The translations under genes and the position numbers were made by a program. The notes under the pieces are model-generated. The model was not told where the DNA came from. It ran no database searches and saw only the letters and a list, made by a program, of their open reading frames with translations. A DNA stretch of 64,000 nucleotides, taken from assembly GCF_001425385.1 (NCBI RefSeq), contig NZ_LMQO01000001.1, positions 744,001 through 808,000 of the forward strand, written 5' to 3'. Position 1 is the first letter of the stretch. Each line of letters opens with the position of its first letter. This document shows, one piece after another, positions 1 through 8,253 of this stretch. Origin of the DNA: Sphingomonas sp. Leaf407. GTDB lineage: Bacteria; Pseudomonadota; Alphaproteobacteria; Sphingomonadales; Sphingomonadaceae.

Positions 1-182
1 CCGGCGACGAAGTCTCCGACGAAAATTGCGCGGGTCTATCCCCGCGCATGCGGGGGAGCCATCTGGATGACCTTCGCTTTCTTTGGAGTAGGGGGTCTAT
101 CCCCGCGCATGCGGGGGAGCCGTTCTCTGTGTGGCGGCTCCTGCCTCCGCACAGGGTCTATCCCCGCGCATGCGGGGGAGCC
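1..182 (-). CRISPR. Type I-E CRISPR array, leader-proximal end (three repeats)
   Basis: Three identical 29-nt repeats lie at 32-60, 93-121 and 154-182, separated by 32-nt spacers (61-92, 122-153); bases 1-31 are most of a further spacer, so the array continues beyond the left edge. The 61-nt period is typical of type I-E. Read on the minus strand, each repeat is 5 nt, a 6-bp stem (CCCCGC/GCGGGG) with an ATGC loop, then an 8-nt tail ATAGACCC. This matches the layout of the E. coli repeat, whose tail is ATAAACCG. Transcription is therefore inferred on the minus strand, running from cas2 outward, with Cas6e cutting 3' of the stem to leave that 8-nt handle. The repeat at 154-182 is leader-proximal. 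Confidence 0.97.
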
Positions 183-228
183 TCTGCCACCCAACTGGCT
201 GTTCTCTCTAACAATGTCAAAGATCCAT
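183..228 (-). promoter_or_regulatory. CRISPR leader, very short
   Basis: Only 46 bp separate the cas2 stop from the first repeat, so this and the 3' end of cas2 must act as the leader. It is less GC-rich than its surroundings. On the minus strand a perfect TTGACA (220-215) is followed after 17 nt by CAGTTG (197-192), a weak -10. The promoter reading is an inference; the leader assignment follows from array orientation. Confidence 0.5.
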
Positions 229-543
229 TCAATCCTCCGTTCGGGCGGGGAGCGCGCGGCGGACCAGGAGGATGCCGTCGTGCGCCGTCACATCCTTGGG
301 CGGTTCGCCCAGCGTTGCAAGCCCCAGACCGCCGGCGGCGGCGGATTCGGCCCAGCACATCACGATGCTGCCGCGGCGCAGGCGGCCATGCCATTCCTCG
401 ACCACGGCCCAGATCCGGCCGCGCACGCCAGCACTCATCCGGGGCTGGGCATAGACGCCGGGGGCCAGTTCGAGCATCGCCGAGCCGAGAAACCCGCGGT
501 AGCGATCCTCGACGTCGCGGGTGATGACGACGGTAAGCGGCAT
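229..543 (-). CDS. cas2: CRISPR adaptation protein Cas2, type I-E
   Basis: 104 aa; a structural partner of Cas1 in the integrase that inserts new spacers at the leader end of the array. The N-terminus MPLTVVITRDVEDRYRGFLG, followed by PGVYAQPRMSAGVR and then a helix with the EEWH motif, is characteristic of the Cas2e subfamily, which is somewhat longer than the Cas2 of other subtypes. The ATG lies 5 bp after the cas1 stop, so the two are translationally linked. It is the last gene before the array, the standard I-E order. No truncation is visible, and with cas1 intact the adaptation module looks functional. Confidence 0.95.
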   Translation of the reverse strand: MPLTVVITRDVEDRYRGFLGSAMLELAPGVYAQPRMSAGVRGRIWAVVEEWHGRLRRGSIVMCWAESAAAGGLGLATLGEPPKDVTAHDGILLVRRALPARTED

Positions 544-548
544 CGACG

Positions 549-1448
549 TCAGGCCATGCCCGCCGGGGGCGCCGGCGGCGGCGTTTCGCCCGGGAGCAGC
601 AGCGTCTTGATCCGGTCGATCATGCCGGGGATGACGGCACGCTGACGGAACAGCAATGCCGAGCGTTTGCGCACCAGACGTTCAATCGGGGCGGCACCCC
701 GGGCGCGCGCCTCGCGGACGGCGCCGAAGGCGATGTCGAGCAGCACGTCGTGACGATAGAGATCGGCGATGTCGAGGACGAAGCTCTGGCCCGAATCCTC
801 GTGGACGAAGCCCAGTTGCGGGATCGCACCGGTCGCCGCTACCGCGACGCAGGCGGCGGCGGTCATCGCCGATCCGGCATGGTTGATCGCCTGATTGGCA
901 AGATCGCTGGCTTCGGGGTTCTCACGGTCGTAGCGTCGCCCGTTCCACACGATGCCGTGTCGTTCGGCCGCGAGCGCATAGGCCCGCTTGATCCGCGCGC
1001 CCTCCTGTCCGCGCAGTACGGCGATCTCGCGCGTCCGCACGATCTCGCCGAAGCGCATCGCGTACATCGCGCGTGCGGTTTCCATACGCAACTTGGGGTC
1101 GGCCCAGCGCGTCACCTGCGCCCGCGCCAGCGCCGAACTGTCGGGCATCAGCGGCGGTGCGGTATAGAAGCGGACCGCGCCGTCGCCGATCGCCGCCAGC
1201 GCGCATCCGTGGCGGGCGAGCAGGCGCAGCGCATCATGGGTGACGCTCGATCCGGGGCCGAGCAGCACGATCGAGATGGCGTGATAGGGGATCTGATAGT
1301 CCCCGGCCGCCATCTGCCCGCCGCCCGCGGTCACGAACCGCAGGCAGCCGTTCTCAACTTCCAGCCGCCCGCGATCGAGCCAGACCAGCCCCTGACGGTC
1401 GGCATGCGGGATGCGGGCTTTCTCGAGGCCCAGCCGACCGGAGAGCAT
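549..1448 (-). CDS. cas1: CRISPR integrase Cas1, type I-E
   Basis: 299 aa, close to the usual Cas1e length. The metal-binding active site of the integrase is complete: Glu149 in RGQEGARIKRAY, His216 in GFVHEDSG, and Asp226 with Asp229 in FVLDIADLY. The N-terminal beta domain begins with RIPHADRQGLVWLDRGRLE. A proline-rich tail (PPPAPP) closes the protein, as in other Cas1e, where it can contact Cas2. The ATG follows the cas6e TAG stop with no gap (TAGATG), so translation is probably coupled. It works with Cas2 to capture protospacers and integrate them at the leader-repeat junction at 182/183. Confidence 0.97.
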   Translation of the reverse strand: MLSGRLGLEKARIPHADRQGLVWLDRGRLEVENGCLRFVTAGGGQMAAGDYQIPYHAISIVLLGPGSSVTHDALRLLARHGCALAAIGDGAVRFYTAPPLMPDSSALARAQVTRWADPKLRMETARAMYAMRFGEIVRTREIAVLRGQEGARIKRAYALAAERHGIVWNGRRYDRENPEASDLANQAINHAGSAMTAAACVAVAATGAIPQLGFVHEDSGQSFVLDIADLYRHDVLLDIAFGAVREARARGAAPIERLVRKRSALLFRQRAVIPGMIDRIKTLLLPGETPPPAPPAGMA

Positions 1449-2225
1449 CTACCCGTTCCGCCCCGGCGGCCGGAGCAGCAGCATGCCGAAGCCGAACGCG
1501 GCATGCCGGCCGACGCCGCGCGCCAGCAGCGCGGCGAACCGGTCGGGGTCGGTCACGCGCAACGTACCCGCGAGGAGGGCATCCGGTCCTTCCACCGGGC
1601 AGGTACGCGCCGGCTTGTCGGGCGTGGCATGCCGGCTGCGCCGGGTGCGCTGGCGCAGCGCCATGCGCAGATCGACCGCCTCGATTTCGGCGATCCCGTC
1701 GAGCCGGGCGAGCAGCCAGTCGCGATAGACGTGTTCGCGATGGACGGTCTTGCTGTCGCCACCTGCCGCGACCACCCGTTCGCAGGCCGCGACATAGGCG
1801 TCGATCTCGCTCGCGCTACGTTGCCACGCGTCCTGCCGCCCGGCCCGTTCGGCGCGCTTCTTCTTGCCGAAACGGACGACCGGGCGGGCGCGAACCTCGA
1901 AATCATAGCGGCTGCCGGCGCGCCACGTCGCCGGCATTTCCTGAACATCGGGCGGTGTGGGAAAGACCGAGCGCAGCAGATCGTCGGCGGAGGGAAGGGC
2001 CGCCGCATCATCAAGCGCCGACCGGTCGGCAACATAGCCCAGCAGATGCGGACCGCGCGGATGTTCGGCGAAATAGCGGAACGGTTGCGGGGCGGCGCTG
2101 CTGAACCGGTTGCGAAGCGCATGGTGCAAGGCATAGCCGCCGTCATCGTCGGCCAGCCGCCGCTCGGCGGCGTAGACGGCGAGCGGATGCCGGTCGATCG
2201 CCAGCCGGACGAGATGCAGCGTCAT
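1449..2225 (-). CDS. cas6e: Cascade crRNA endoribonuclease Cas6e (CasE/Cse3)
   Basis: 258 aa from the ATG at 2225-2223, which overlaps the cas5e TGA in an ATGA junction; a longer open frame upstream is antisense-quality sequence and was not used. The protein starts MTLHLVRLAID, as expected for the first ferredoxin-like fold. His34/His35 in ALHHALRNRF occupy the position of the catalytic histidine in the family. The C-terminal glycine-rich loop is GVGRHAAFGFGMLLL, the signature of Cas6e. It recognises the repeat hairpin, cuts 3' of it and stays bound to the crRNA as the Cascade head subunit. Confidence 0.95.
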   Translation of the reverse strand: MTLHLVRLAIDRHPLAVYAAERRLADDDGGYALHHALRNRFSSAAPQPFRYFAEHPRGPHLLGYVADRSALDDAAALPSADDLLRSVFPTPPDVQEMPATWRAGSRYDFEVRARPVVRFGKKKRAERAGRQDAWQRSASEIDAYVAACERVVAAGGDSKTVHREHVYRDWLLARLDGIAEIEAVDLRMALRQRTRRSRHATPDKPARTCPVEGPDALLAGTLRVTDPDRFAALLARGVGRHAAFGFGMLLLRPPGRNG

Positions 2226-2959
2226 GCGGTCGTCTCCGGCCATGCGATCGATCCGCGCATCACCCGGCGCAGTCCGGCATGGACCCCGGCCGGCCAGTGG
2301 CGTTCGTCGGTCAGTTCCTCTTCCTCCGCACTTGCCACGTCCACTGCTTCGCCGATCGGCCATTGCGCGGGCAGGGTGGCGGCCGCGTTGAAGCCCGTCG
2401 GCAAGTCCTTGAGCAGCGCTAGCCCGTCTACCAGCGCGGCGGGGATCGTCGCCGCGTCGACGATGTCCAGCACCAGAGGTCGTGACGGCACGAATGGCTT
2501 GCGGCCGATGAACAGCGGGCGTTCCGGCCGGTCTAGCGCTGCCCCCAGCGTGTCGAGGTCGGGCGCGACCTCCGCCGGGGTCAGCCGGAAAGCGATCAGG
2601 ACGCGGGCATCGGCATCCATGTCGCGATAGCGGATGTGCGGCGCGTTATAGGTCGCCGCACCGCCCGCACGTCCCTCCACCCGGCCGCGCGTCGTCCAGC
2701 CGCGATCGTTCGCGCCCAGTTGCGCGGTCTGGAACTCGCGCAGCCGTTGTCCGGCGACGACCCGCACCGACCCCATCACGATCCGCTCCTGCAAGGCGGC
2801 ATGCGCCGCCGCATCATGCCGTTCCCAGCCGAGTGCGTTGGCGAGCAGCCCGGCCAGCATCGACTTGGCGGGAAAATCGCGCACCACCCCGTACGCATCA
2901 ACCAGATCGCCGCCGAAACTCATCAGCGGCGCGTCGAGATCGAGAAGCAGATGCCTCAC
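2222..2959 (-). CDS. cas5e: Cascade subunit Cas5e (CasD)
   Basis: 245 aa with a GTG start at 2959-2957, 11 bp after the cas7e stop. This start puts the protein at the family's normal N-terminus (RHLLLDLDAPLMSFGGD, like the E. coli SYLILRLAGPMQAWG). A GGAG lies only 1 nt upstream of the GTG, closer than ideal, so translation may depend on coupling to cas7e. The next ATG at codon 13 would delete the first strand. FPAKSMLAGLLANALGW is the conserved helix of Cas5e, and GRKPFVPSRPL the later conserved block. It caps the 5' handle of the crRNA. The stop overlaps the cas6e start (ATGA). Confidence 0.94.
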   Translation of the reverse strand: MRHLLLDLDAPLMSFGGDLVDAYGVVRDFPAKSMLAGLLANALGWERHDAAAHAALQERIVMGSVRVVAGQRLREFQTAQLGANDRGWTTRGRVEGRAGGAATYNAPHIRYRDMDADARVLIAFRLTPAEVAPDLDTLGAALDRPERPLFIGRKPFVPSRPLVLDIVDAATIPAALVDGLALLKDLPTGFNAAATLPAQWPIGEAVDVASAEEEELTDERHWPAGVHAGLRRVMRGSIAWPETTA

Positions 2960-2970
2960 GCTCCGGCGCC

Positions 2971-4200
2971 TTACAACGTTGCCGTGCGCACGACATGACC
3001 GGCCCAGTCGGCCAGTTCGCGCAGGCTGTGGTTGGTCACGTCCGGCAGCATTGCAGGATACAGCGCAGCCCAACGCCGCTTTTCACCGGTGTCGTACATT
3101 CCATCCATGGCACCTAGCCAATCGGCCATTGTCTGCGCTGTCCGCATGCCGAGCGAAGCGTTGCTGTTCTTGTCGACCAGCGGCACCGCGTCGCGAAAGG
3201 CGTTGGCCAGCGTGCGCGGCTGGCGATCGCCTCCTTCGATTAGCATCAGTTCCGCCCGACCATAGGGGGCGGTCGATCCCTTCTTCGCGCCCGGCGTCAC
3301 CTCGGCGATGAGGTAGACGAGATGTTCGACGACCTGCGCGGCAAGATCGCGGTCCTGATCGCTGGCCCAGTCGCCACGCGCACAGCCGGTCAGGTTCGAG
3401 ACCAGCAGCGGTACGTCGACCACGACATAGCCATAATAGAGGCCCGAGGTCAGTTGCGTGTCGAATACACCGGCGGCACCGGCGTCACTCTCTTCCTGGC
3501 GCAAATCATCGACGACCGTGAAATAATCGAGTTCGGACTGTTCCTGATGGACGGTGAAGGCGTGGGCGACGTGGATTGCGGCGTCACGGTTCGCGCGCGC
3601 ATCGCTCGTTACCATCCGGCCGAACAGTGCCGCTTCAAGGCTTGATGCCAGTGCGTTTTGTTCACGCAACTGCTTCAGATTGCCTTTTTGGTCGCGTTCC
3701 TTCGCCCATGTCTCAACCAGCGTTTTGGCCTCTTTCGGATCGTCGGTTTCGCTGGCGAAGCGTTCCGCCTGCGCCTTCAGATACGCCAGTTCGACGGGGC
3801 CGAGCAGCAGCGCCTGCCGTTCGCGGACGCTGGCCGACGTGCCATCGTACAATTTGGCCTTGTCGCCATAGATCGTTTTCAGGATCGCCAGTTCGATCGC
3901 GTCGACCAAATCTTTCTTGGGGTGCCTTTGTCGCAAACCGTCCGTAACCCGCTGTTCGATCGCGAACTTGCTGCGAACGCCGTCCGCGCCATGTGCCTTT
4001 GCCAGCTTGTCGATCGCATGCTGGTCATCGGCGGTCCGCCAATGCCGCTTGAGACATTGCGACGAAATTCGCGTCCGCGTCGCATTGCCGAACGGCAATT
4101 GCTTGGCCAGACCGGCATCGTCGCGGTTGAGCAGCGCGCCGGGCCATGCCGCGAGGAAATGGATTTGCAGGAATTTTGGCAGCATGTCGCTGTTCGTCAT
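2971..4200 (-). CDS. cas7e: Cascade backbone subunit Cas7e (CasC)
   Basis: 409 aa; in E. coli six copies line the crRNA to form the Cascade backbone. The diagnostic N-terminal run is FLQIHFLAAWPGALLNRDDAGLAK followed by the LPFGNATRTRISSQCLKRHWR RNA-binding stretch. The start at 4200 has a GGGGA 4 nt upstream. An alternative ATG at 4221, seven codons earlier, overlaps the casB stop (ATGA) but lacks a Shine-Dalgarno. The gene is visibly less GC-rich than the drm genes upstream. It sits between casB and cas5e in standard I-E order. Confidence 0.95.
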   Translation of the reverse strand: MTNSDMLPKFLQIHFLAAWPGALLNRDDAGLAKQLPFGNATRTRISSQCLKRHWRTADDQHAIDKLAKAHGADGVRSKFAIEQRVTDGLRQRHPKKDLVDAIELAILKTIYGDKAKLYDGTSASVRERQALLLGPVELAYLKAQAERFASETDDPKEAKTLVETWAKERDQKGNLKQLREQNALASSLEAALFGRMVTSDARANRDAAIHVAHAFTVHQEQSELDYFTVVDDLRQEESDAGAAGVFDTQLTSGLYYGYVVVDVPLLVSNLTGCARGDWASDQDRDLAAQVVEHLVYLIAEVTPGAKKGSTAPYGRAELMLIEGGDRQPRTLANAFRDAVPLVDKNSNASLGMRTAQTMADWLGAMDGMYDTGEKRRWAALYPAMLPDVTNHSLRELADWAGHVVRTATL

Positions 4201-4217
4201 GGGATCCCCGTCGTGAA

Positions 4218-4766
4218 TCATGGTTTGGCAATGTAAAAATTATGCGCGATTGCGATGCGGGCGGCCTCGGCACTCTTCGCATCGCCGCTCAGGAGGTGGT
4301 ACAATCTCCAAAGATTCACCTGACGTTCGCCTTTCTGCGCCAATATCCGGGCAACGCGCCGAACTTGGTCGTCGAGTGCTTCGCCACGCACACTCAGCAG
4401 CCGTAACAGCCGAACTTCGGGATAATCGAGCGTCCCTAATATCGTGCCCAGACACTTTTTTTCTTTGTGAACAAAAGGCAAGTTAGGCCCTGCCTCGCCC
4501 GTTCCAACCAGCATGGCGGCGAAGTGCGTTAGCATTCGCCAGCGATCGAAGTCGTGTTCCCGCTTGTATAATGGAACATTCGCCTTGGTAATGAAGGCGA
4601 TGATAGTGCCATCGGCTTTGAACGACTTGGTCAGTGGTATCCGTCGCAGGCTGGCTCGCTGGCCGGTCGAACTGTACTGCAATTGCCACGACAGGCATTC
4701 CATCCAGTCGTTGACGTTTACCGAACTGCTTCGCTGGGTAGCAACGGTGGTTGCGCTACTTGCCAT
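4218..4766 (-). CDS. casB: Cascade small subunit Cse2 (CasB, Cas11)
   Basis: 182 aa, a little longer than E. coli Cse2 (160 aa). The helical protein has a basic segment (GQRASLRRIPLTKS) and the family's C-terminal VNLWRLYHLLSGD...ARIAIAHNFY region. Two copies normally stabilise the R-loop along the Cascade belly. The start overlaps the casA stop by 11 bp; the stop overlaps an upstream cas7e ATG. Three 60-base lines counted by hand in this gene carry 28-34 G+C, against 45 of 60 in a drmD sample, so it has a different compositional history from the DISARM cassette. Confidence 0.92.
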   Translation of the reverse strand: MASSATTVATQRSSSVNVNDWMECLSWQLQYSSTGQRASLRRIPLTKSFKADGTIIAFITKANVPLYKREHDFDRWRMLTHFAAMLVGTGEAGPNLPFVHKEKKCLGTILGTLDYPEVRLLRLLSVRGEALDDQVRRVARILAQKGERQVNLWRLYHLLSGDAKSAEAARIAIAHNFYIAKP

Positions 4767-6258
4767 GTTCCGCTTTCTTTATCCACGGGTCCATTTTATC
4801 GTCGAACTTTATTCGAGCTTTGGGGCGGGCTCGCAGCAGGCGCATTTCGCCAAGTGGTCCGGCATCGGCCGCGCGGTCCAGTTCGGCACCTGCCATCAGG
4901 CGCAACCGCTTGCGCCATTCCTGGAGATGGTTGCCCGGGTCGTTTACCACTTCGGCCCAGAAATCCTTGTCAAAGAACACCTGGTCGACGCAGGCGTCGA
5001 ACCGTTCGACGTAGCGGTCGGTTTTCTTCCGCCCCGAACTGTCGTCAAGGCGCGGTTCGTCTGGCCCGCCCTGAACCAACACCAGCAAAGCGTCGCGCAG
5101 AAATTTAGCAGCCATTCCGGCCTGAACCGCGCGTTCTTCCGCTACCTTGCCGACGCGGTCGAGCGGGTCCTCGCTGAAACCGTCCCATTCGCCCATCCGG
5201 CTGGTGCGTACCGGGCGGCGGTGCAGTCCTTCGGTCTTGCCCTGTCCGCGCACCAGTGCGGCGGCGAGGATGGTGAGGCCCGCGGGATCGTCGCCGTCGT
5301 AGGGATTGGCGAGCAACGGACGGGTGATCTTCTTGTCGTCGAGCAGATGCGTGATCTGACGATAGCCGAAGCCGGCGCTGCTAGGGGTATGACTGGATGA
5401 CCGGTCAACCTTGATCGGCGCCCAGGGATCGTCGGTGACGCCCTTCGAATCGCCGGGGGCGATCCGCGCGACCTTCGATCCAGCGGCCAGTCCCTCGACC
5501 CCATTTAACGGCGTGTGGGTCAGGCGGATGCGACGGCAAATCTCGACGTACAGTTCGTCGAGGTCGGGTAAGCGTAGCGACAGCGTCCCGTCCCACGGCA
5601 CGGTCCAGAGCAGCGCGGTGCCCTGTCGACGTTGGGGACGGGCGCGGCCATGCTGCACTAGCCGCACCACATCGCGCCAGAACGCCGCCGCCGCGCCACC
5701 GTTGCCCGGCCGGATGCCCAGTGTCATCCGCGTGGCAAACCCGCCATTCATCCGCGAGATGCCGTAGTTGCCCGCGCCCAGAAACCCCTCGGTCGTCTGG
5801 AGCGTGACCAAGGCGAAGAGCCAGTCCTCCTCGCTCGCGACGGCGATGCGTTCCTGCTTTACGTCGTGGTTGCGCGAGGTGACGAGCATGTCGAGCGCGT
5901 CGGGGGTGCGTAGCGGGTTCTTGTAGTCGGCGCGATTGGCCGGGATCACGACCGGCGGCTGGAGCAGCGCGGGTCTGGTCCAGTCCTCGACGACCAGCGA
6001 CCATGGCTCGCCGTCGGGATACGCGGGGGTCAGCGCGAGCAGCAGCTCCCGCCAAGCGGCTTCGTCGTGCGGCGGTTCGTCGGTTCCGGCGTTCAGCAAG
6101 GCGAGTGCTGCGACCTGTACGGTGAAACTATGCCATGGCTCGCGCTGATGCGGGCGCAGCGCGGGGAAACTCCATGCCTCGCCACGCGACAATGCCGCGA
6201 ACGCGGCGAACAGCGAGCCACGATGCACCGCTCCGTCGCCGTCACGCCAACCGATCAT
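4756..6258 (-). CDS. casA: Cascade large subunit Cas8e (Cse1, CasA)
   Basis: 500 aa, the normal Cse1 length. It recognises the PAM, opens the DNA and docks Cas3. The conserved Cse1 N-terminal region is present (AALSRGEAWSFPALRPHQREPWHSF), as is TPAYPDGEPWSLVVEDWTRPALLQPP, then LDMLVTSRNHDVKQERI and TLQTTEGFLGAGNYGISRMNGGF. The C-terminal four-helix bundle ends in a basic tail. The ATG is preceded by a GGGAGGGGA ribosome site. Its upstream neighbour is drmB, 123 bp away, not cas3 as in E. coli; this is the only gap of that size in the minus-strand run. Confidence 0.95.
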   Translation of the reverse strand: MIGWRDGDGAVHRGSLFAAFAALSRGEAWSFPALRPHQREPWHSFTVQVAALALLNAGTDEPPHDEAAWRELLLALTPAYPDGEPWSLVVEDWTRPALLQPPVVIPANRADYKNPLRTPDALDMLVTSRNHDVKQERIAVASEEDWLFALVTLQTTEGFLGAGNYGISRMNGGFATRMTLGIRPGNGGAAAAFWRDVVRLVQHGRARPQRRQGTALLWTVPWDGTLSLRLPDLDELYVEICRRIRLTHTPLNGVEGLAAGSKVARIAPGDSKGVTDDPWAPIKVDRSSSHTPSSAGFGYRQITHLLDDKKITRPLLANPYDGDDPAGLTILAAALVRGQGKTEGLHRRPVRTSRMGEWDGFSEDPLDRVGKVAEERAVQAGMAAKFLRDALLVLVQGGPDEPRLDDSSGRKKTDRYVERFDACVDQVFFDKDFWAEVVNDPGNHLQEWRKRLRLMAGAELDRAADAGPLGEMRLLRARPKARIKFDDKMDPWIKKAEHGK

Positions 6259-6314
6259 GCGTTCCCCTCCCGTTCACGCCAAGCTGCCGGGAAGCACCGC
6301 GCGACGCAAGCCGA

Positions 6315-6341
6315 AATTTACCAACAGGAACAGCATGAAAA
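6315..6341 (-). promoter_or_regulatory. Possible casA promoter
   Basis: The 123-bp drmB-casA gap (6259-6381) is the largest in the minus-strand run and is less GC-rich than its flanks. On the minus strand TTTTCA (6341-6336) and TAAATT (6320-6315) are spaced 15 nt apart, a poor match to the housekeeping consensus. If real, it would let Cascade be expressed apart from DISARM. A transcription-start map is needed to decide. Confidence 0.25.
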
Positions 6342-6381
6342 CTGGCGCTAAACCGCCGCCCGGCCATGATTGCGACGCTCC

Positions 6382-8253
6382 TCATCCGGTAGCCTGCCCG
6401 AACAGCGCAGCGCCGTGATCGAGCACGGTCGCCGTGGCAAGCGTACGATCGAGATAGAGGTTACGCGCCTCGCAGCTCGTCTCGGCGACCAGCAGACAAC
6501 TGTGGCAGGCGGCACCGCTCAGCGCGCGTTCGTCCATGTGGGAATCGGGATCATGTTCGGTGCAGATCGGATCGCCCGAACACAGCGCCAGCCGGTCGAG
6601 CGCGCGTTCGATGATCGCGCCCAGCCGGGGGACGACGGCGGTGAGGCCACCTAACGTACCGCCCGCGCCGGTGCTGGCGGTATAGAGTAGCAGCCCGTAG
6701 CGCTCGCCATCGGGGTCGAGCAGCGCGTAGAGCCGTTCCTTGAGCGAGGTCGCGGGATAGCCGCACTCCAGCGCGATCTCGTTGAGTAGCGCATGCGACA
6801 GGCTGTGGATCGCGTAATAGGCCAGCGTCGGGAAGCGCAGCCGGTCGCCGCCGATCTGCCCGTCGCGCCAGCGGTCCCAGCCGCGATAGAGCAGGTCGTG
6901 GCGTCGCGCGACTTCGGGGCGGCTCAGCCAGTCGCGCATCACCGCCGGGTCGAAACGCAGGAAAATGCCTTCGCCAAGTTGCTCGACCGCCGGTAGCCAT
7001 TCGAGATGGTCGGCCAGCGCCGCGCCCTCGACCGCGAGATAGAGTTCCTCCAGATCGCCGTCGATCGCGGTCGGGGCCGCTTCGAACCGGGTGAAGCCGT
7101 AGAGGCAGGACACTTCGCGCAACCGGTGGACCGACACCACCGAGGCGATCGGGGCGAGGCGCGCGCGGTTGCCGTCCCATGCCTCGCGCGGCAGCGTCCG
7201 GGCGTGCAGCCGTGCTTCGGCATGGTCGGAACCGATCTCGGCCAGTCCGCTGGCCAGCAGGTCGAATTCGGCGACCTTGGGGGCCTTGTCCAGATTCTGC
7301 TGGCCGGTCGCGCGAAGCTGGCCGATGCGCCCGACGATCTCCGCGTCGCTCCAGCCGGCGAGCGCGGCGCCGACGGCGGGGTTGGCGCGGCGGGCGATGG
7401 CCATCTCCGCCGTCCGCTCGACCCAGCCGATCGCGTCCATATGCTGTTCGATCAGCCGGGTCAGTTCGTCCTCGGCGGCGGGCAGCGAGATGACGGTCAG
7501 CACCTGCGGGAAATAGGAGTTGGTCGCGGTGCGGGTGAGAAAGCGCAGATCCTCGCTGCATCCGCCCGGTTCGTCGGTCCGCAACCATGGGCGGCGTCCC
7601 CGGCACGGGCCGAACCGGCCTTTCGTCTGCGCATCGCGCAGCGACAGCGCCGCGCCGCAATCGCAGACGATCCGCGTCGCCGCCGGGCTGCCCGACGTGC
7701 CCTGTTCCTCCAGCCACAGCGGCTGCGCGCACCGATCGGGCGATCCGATATGGACCGCGAAGGTCCAGTCGATGTCCTGCAAATGCCCCTTGCGGCAGCC
7801 GGCGACGAAGCGGATCGGCGTCACCGCCTTGCGCCGGCCGTCGTCGTCGACGAAATCGGCACGGCCGCGTGGATTGAGGTCACGCCAGCGCACCAGCCGG
7901 CGGCGGCGGACGTCGCCGACCACCTCGGCATCGCGCGCGACGAACCATGCCGGAAAGATACGTGCCTCGATCCCCGGCGGATCGGCCCGACCGTTCGCTC
8001 CTTCGTCATGCGCCGGCGGCGTGCGCAGCGACAGGCGAACGCCGTCGTCGAGCCGCCCGCCGGCGCGCAGCAGCGTTTCGAGCACCGCGACCGCGCGCGG
8101 TTCGTGGATCGGCCGCCAACTGCCGCGTTCGCGCATGTGCCACAGGTCGAGCCCGCCGATGATGACCGACCGGGTCGGCAGGTCGACCATAGCGCCGGGA
8201 CCGAAACCGGTAATGAGCTGCGACTGGCGCAGCGTCGGGCGGTGTCCGCTCAT
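6382..8253 (-). CDS. drmB: DISARM protein DrmB (DUF1998)
   Basis: 623 aa. DrmB forms a complex with DrmA in class 1 DISARM. The N-terminal half has paired cysteines suggesting metal binding (GCRKGHLQ; VCDCGAALS; FGPCRGRRPW; GGCSEDLRFLTRTATNSYFPQ). The C-terminal DUF1998 shows AIHSLSHALLNEIALECGYP, LLLYTASTGAGGTLGGL and a cysteine cluster (LCSGDPICTEH...AACHSCLLVAETSCEARN). The ATG at 8253 overlaps the drmA stop (ATGA); a longer open reading frame upstream is the wrong frame of drmA. It ends 123 bp before casA on the same strand, directly joining the DISARM and Cascade blocks. Confidence 0.92.
   Translation of the reverse strand: MSGHRPTLRQSQLITGFGPGAMVDLPTRSVIIGGLDLWHMRERGSWRPIHEPRAVAVLETLLRAGGRLDDGVRLSLRTPPAHDEGANGRADPPGIEARIFPAWFVARDAEVVGDVRRRRLVRWRDLNPRGRADFVDDDGRRKAVTPIRFVAGCRKGHLQDIDWTFAVHIGSPDRCAQPLWLEEQGTSGSPAATRIVCDCGAALSLRDAQTKGRFGPCRGRRPWLRTDEPGGCSEDLRFLTRTATNSYFPQVLTVISLPAAEDELTRLIEQHMDAIGWVERTAEMAIARRANPAVGAALAGWSDAEIVGRIGQLRATGQQNLDKAPKVAEFDLLASGLAEIGSDHAEARLHARTLPREAWDGNRARLAPIASVVSVHRLREVSCLYGFTRFEAAPTAIDGDLEELYLAVEGAALADHLEWLPAVEQLGEGIFLRFDPAVMRDWLSRPEVARRHDLLYRGWDRWRDGQIGGDRLRFPTLAYYAIHSLSHALLNEIALECGYPATSLKERLYALLDPDGERYGLLLYTASTGAGGTLGGLTAVVPRLGAIIERALDRLALCSGDPICTEHDPDSHMDERALSGAACHSCLLVAETSCEARNLYLDRTLATATVLDHGAALFGQATG

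Noticed and set aside
1-182. CRISPR array transcribed on the plus strand
   Set aside because: In that direction the tail after the stem is only 5 nt. The minus-strand reading gives the 8-nt ATAGACCC handle and the standard order cas2-leader-array.
750-2630. A 626-residue open frame on the plus strand opposite cas1-cas6e-cas5e
   Set aside because: It is the complement of three genes with intact Cas motifs; the translation has no recognisable domain and reflects high GC.
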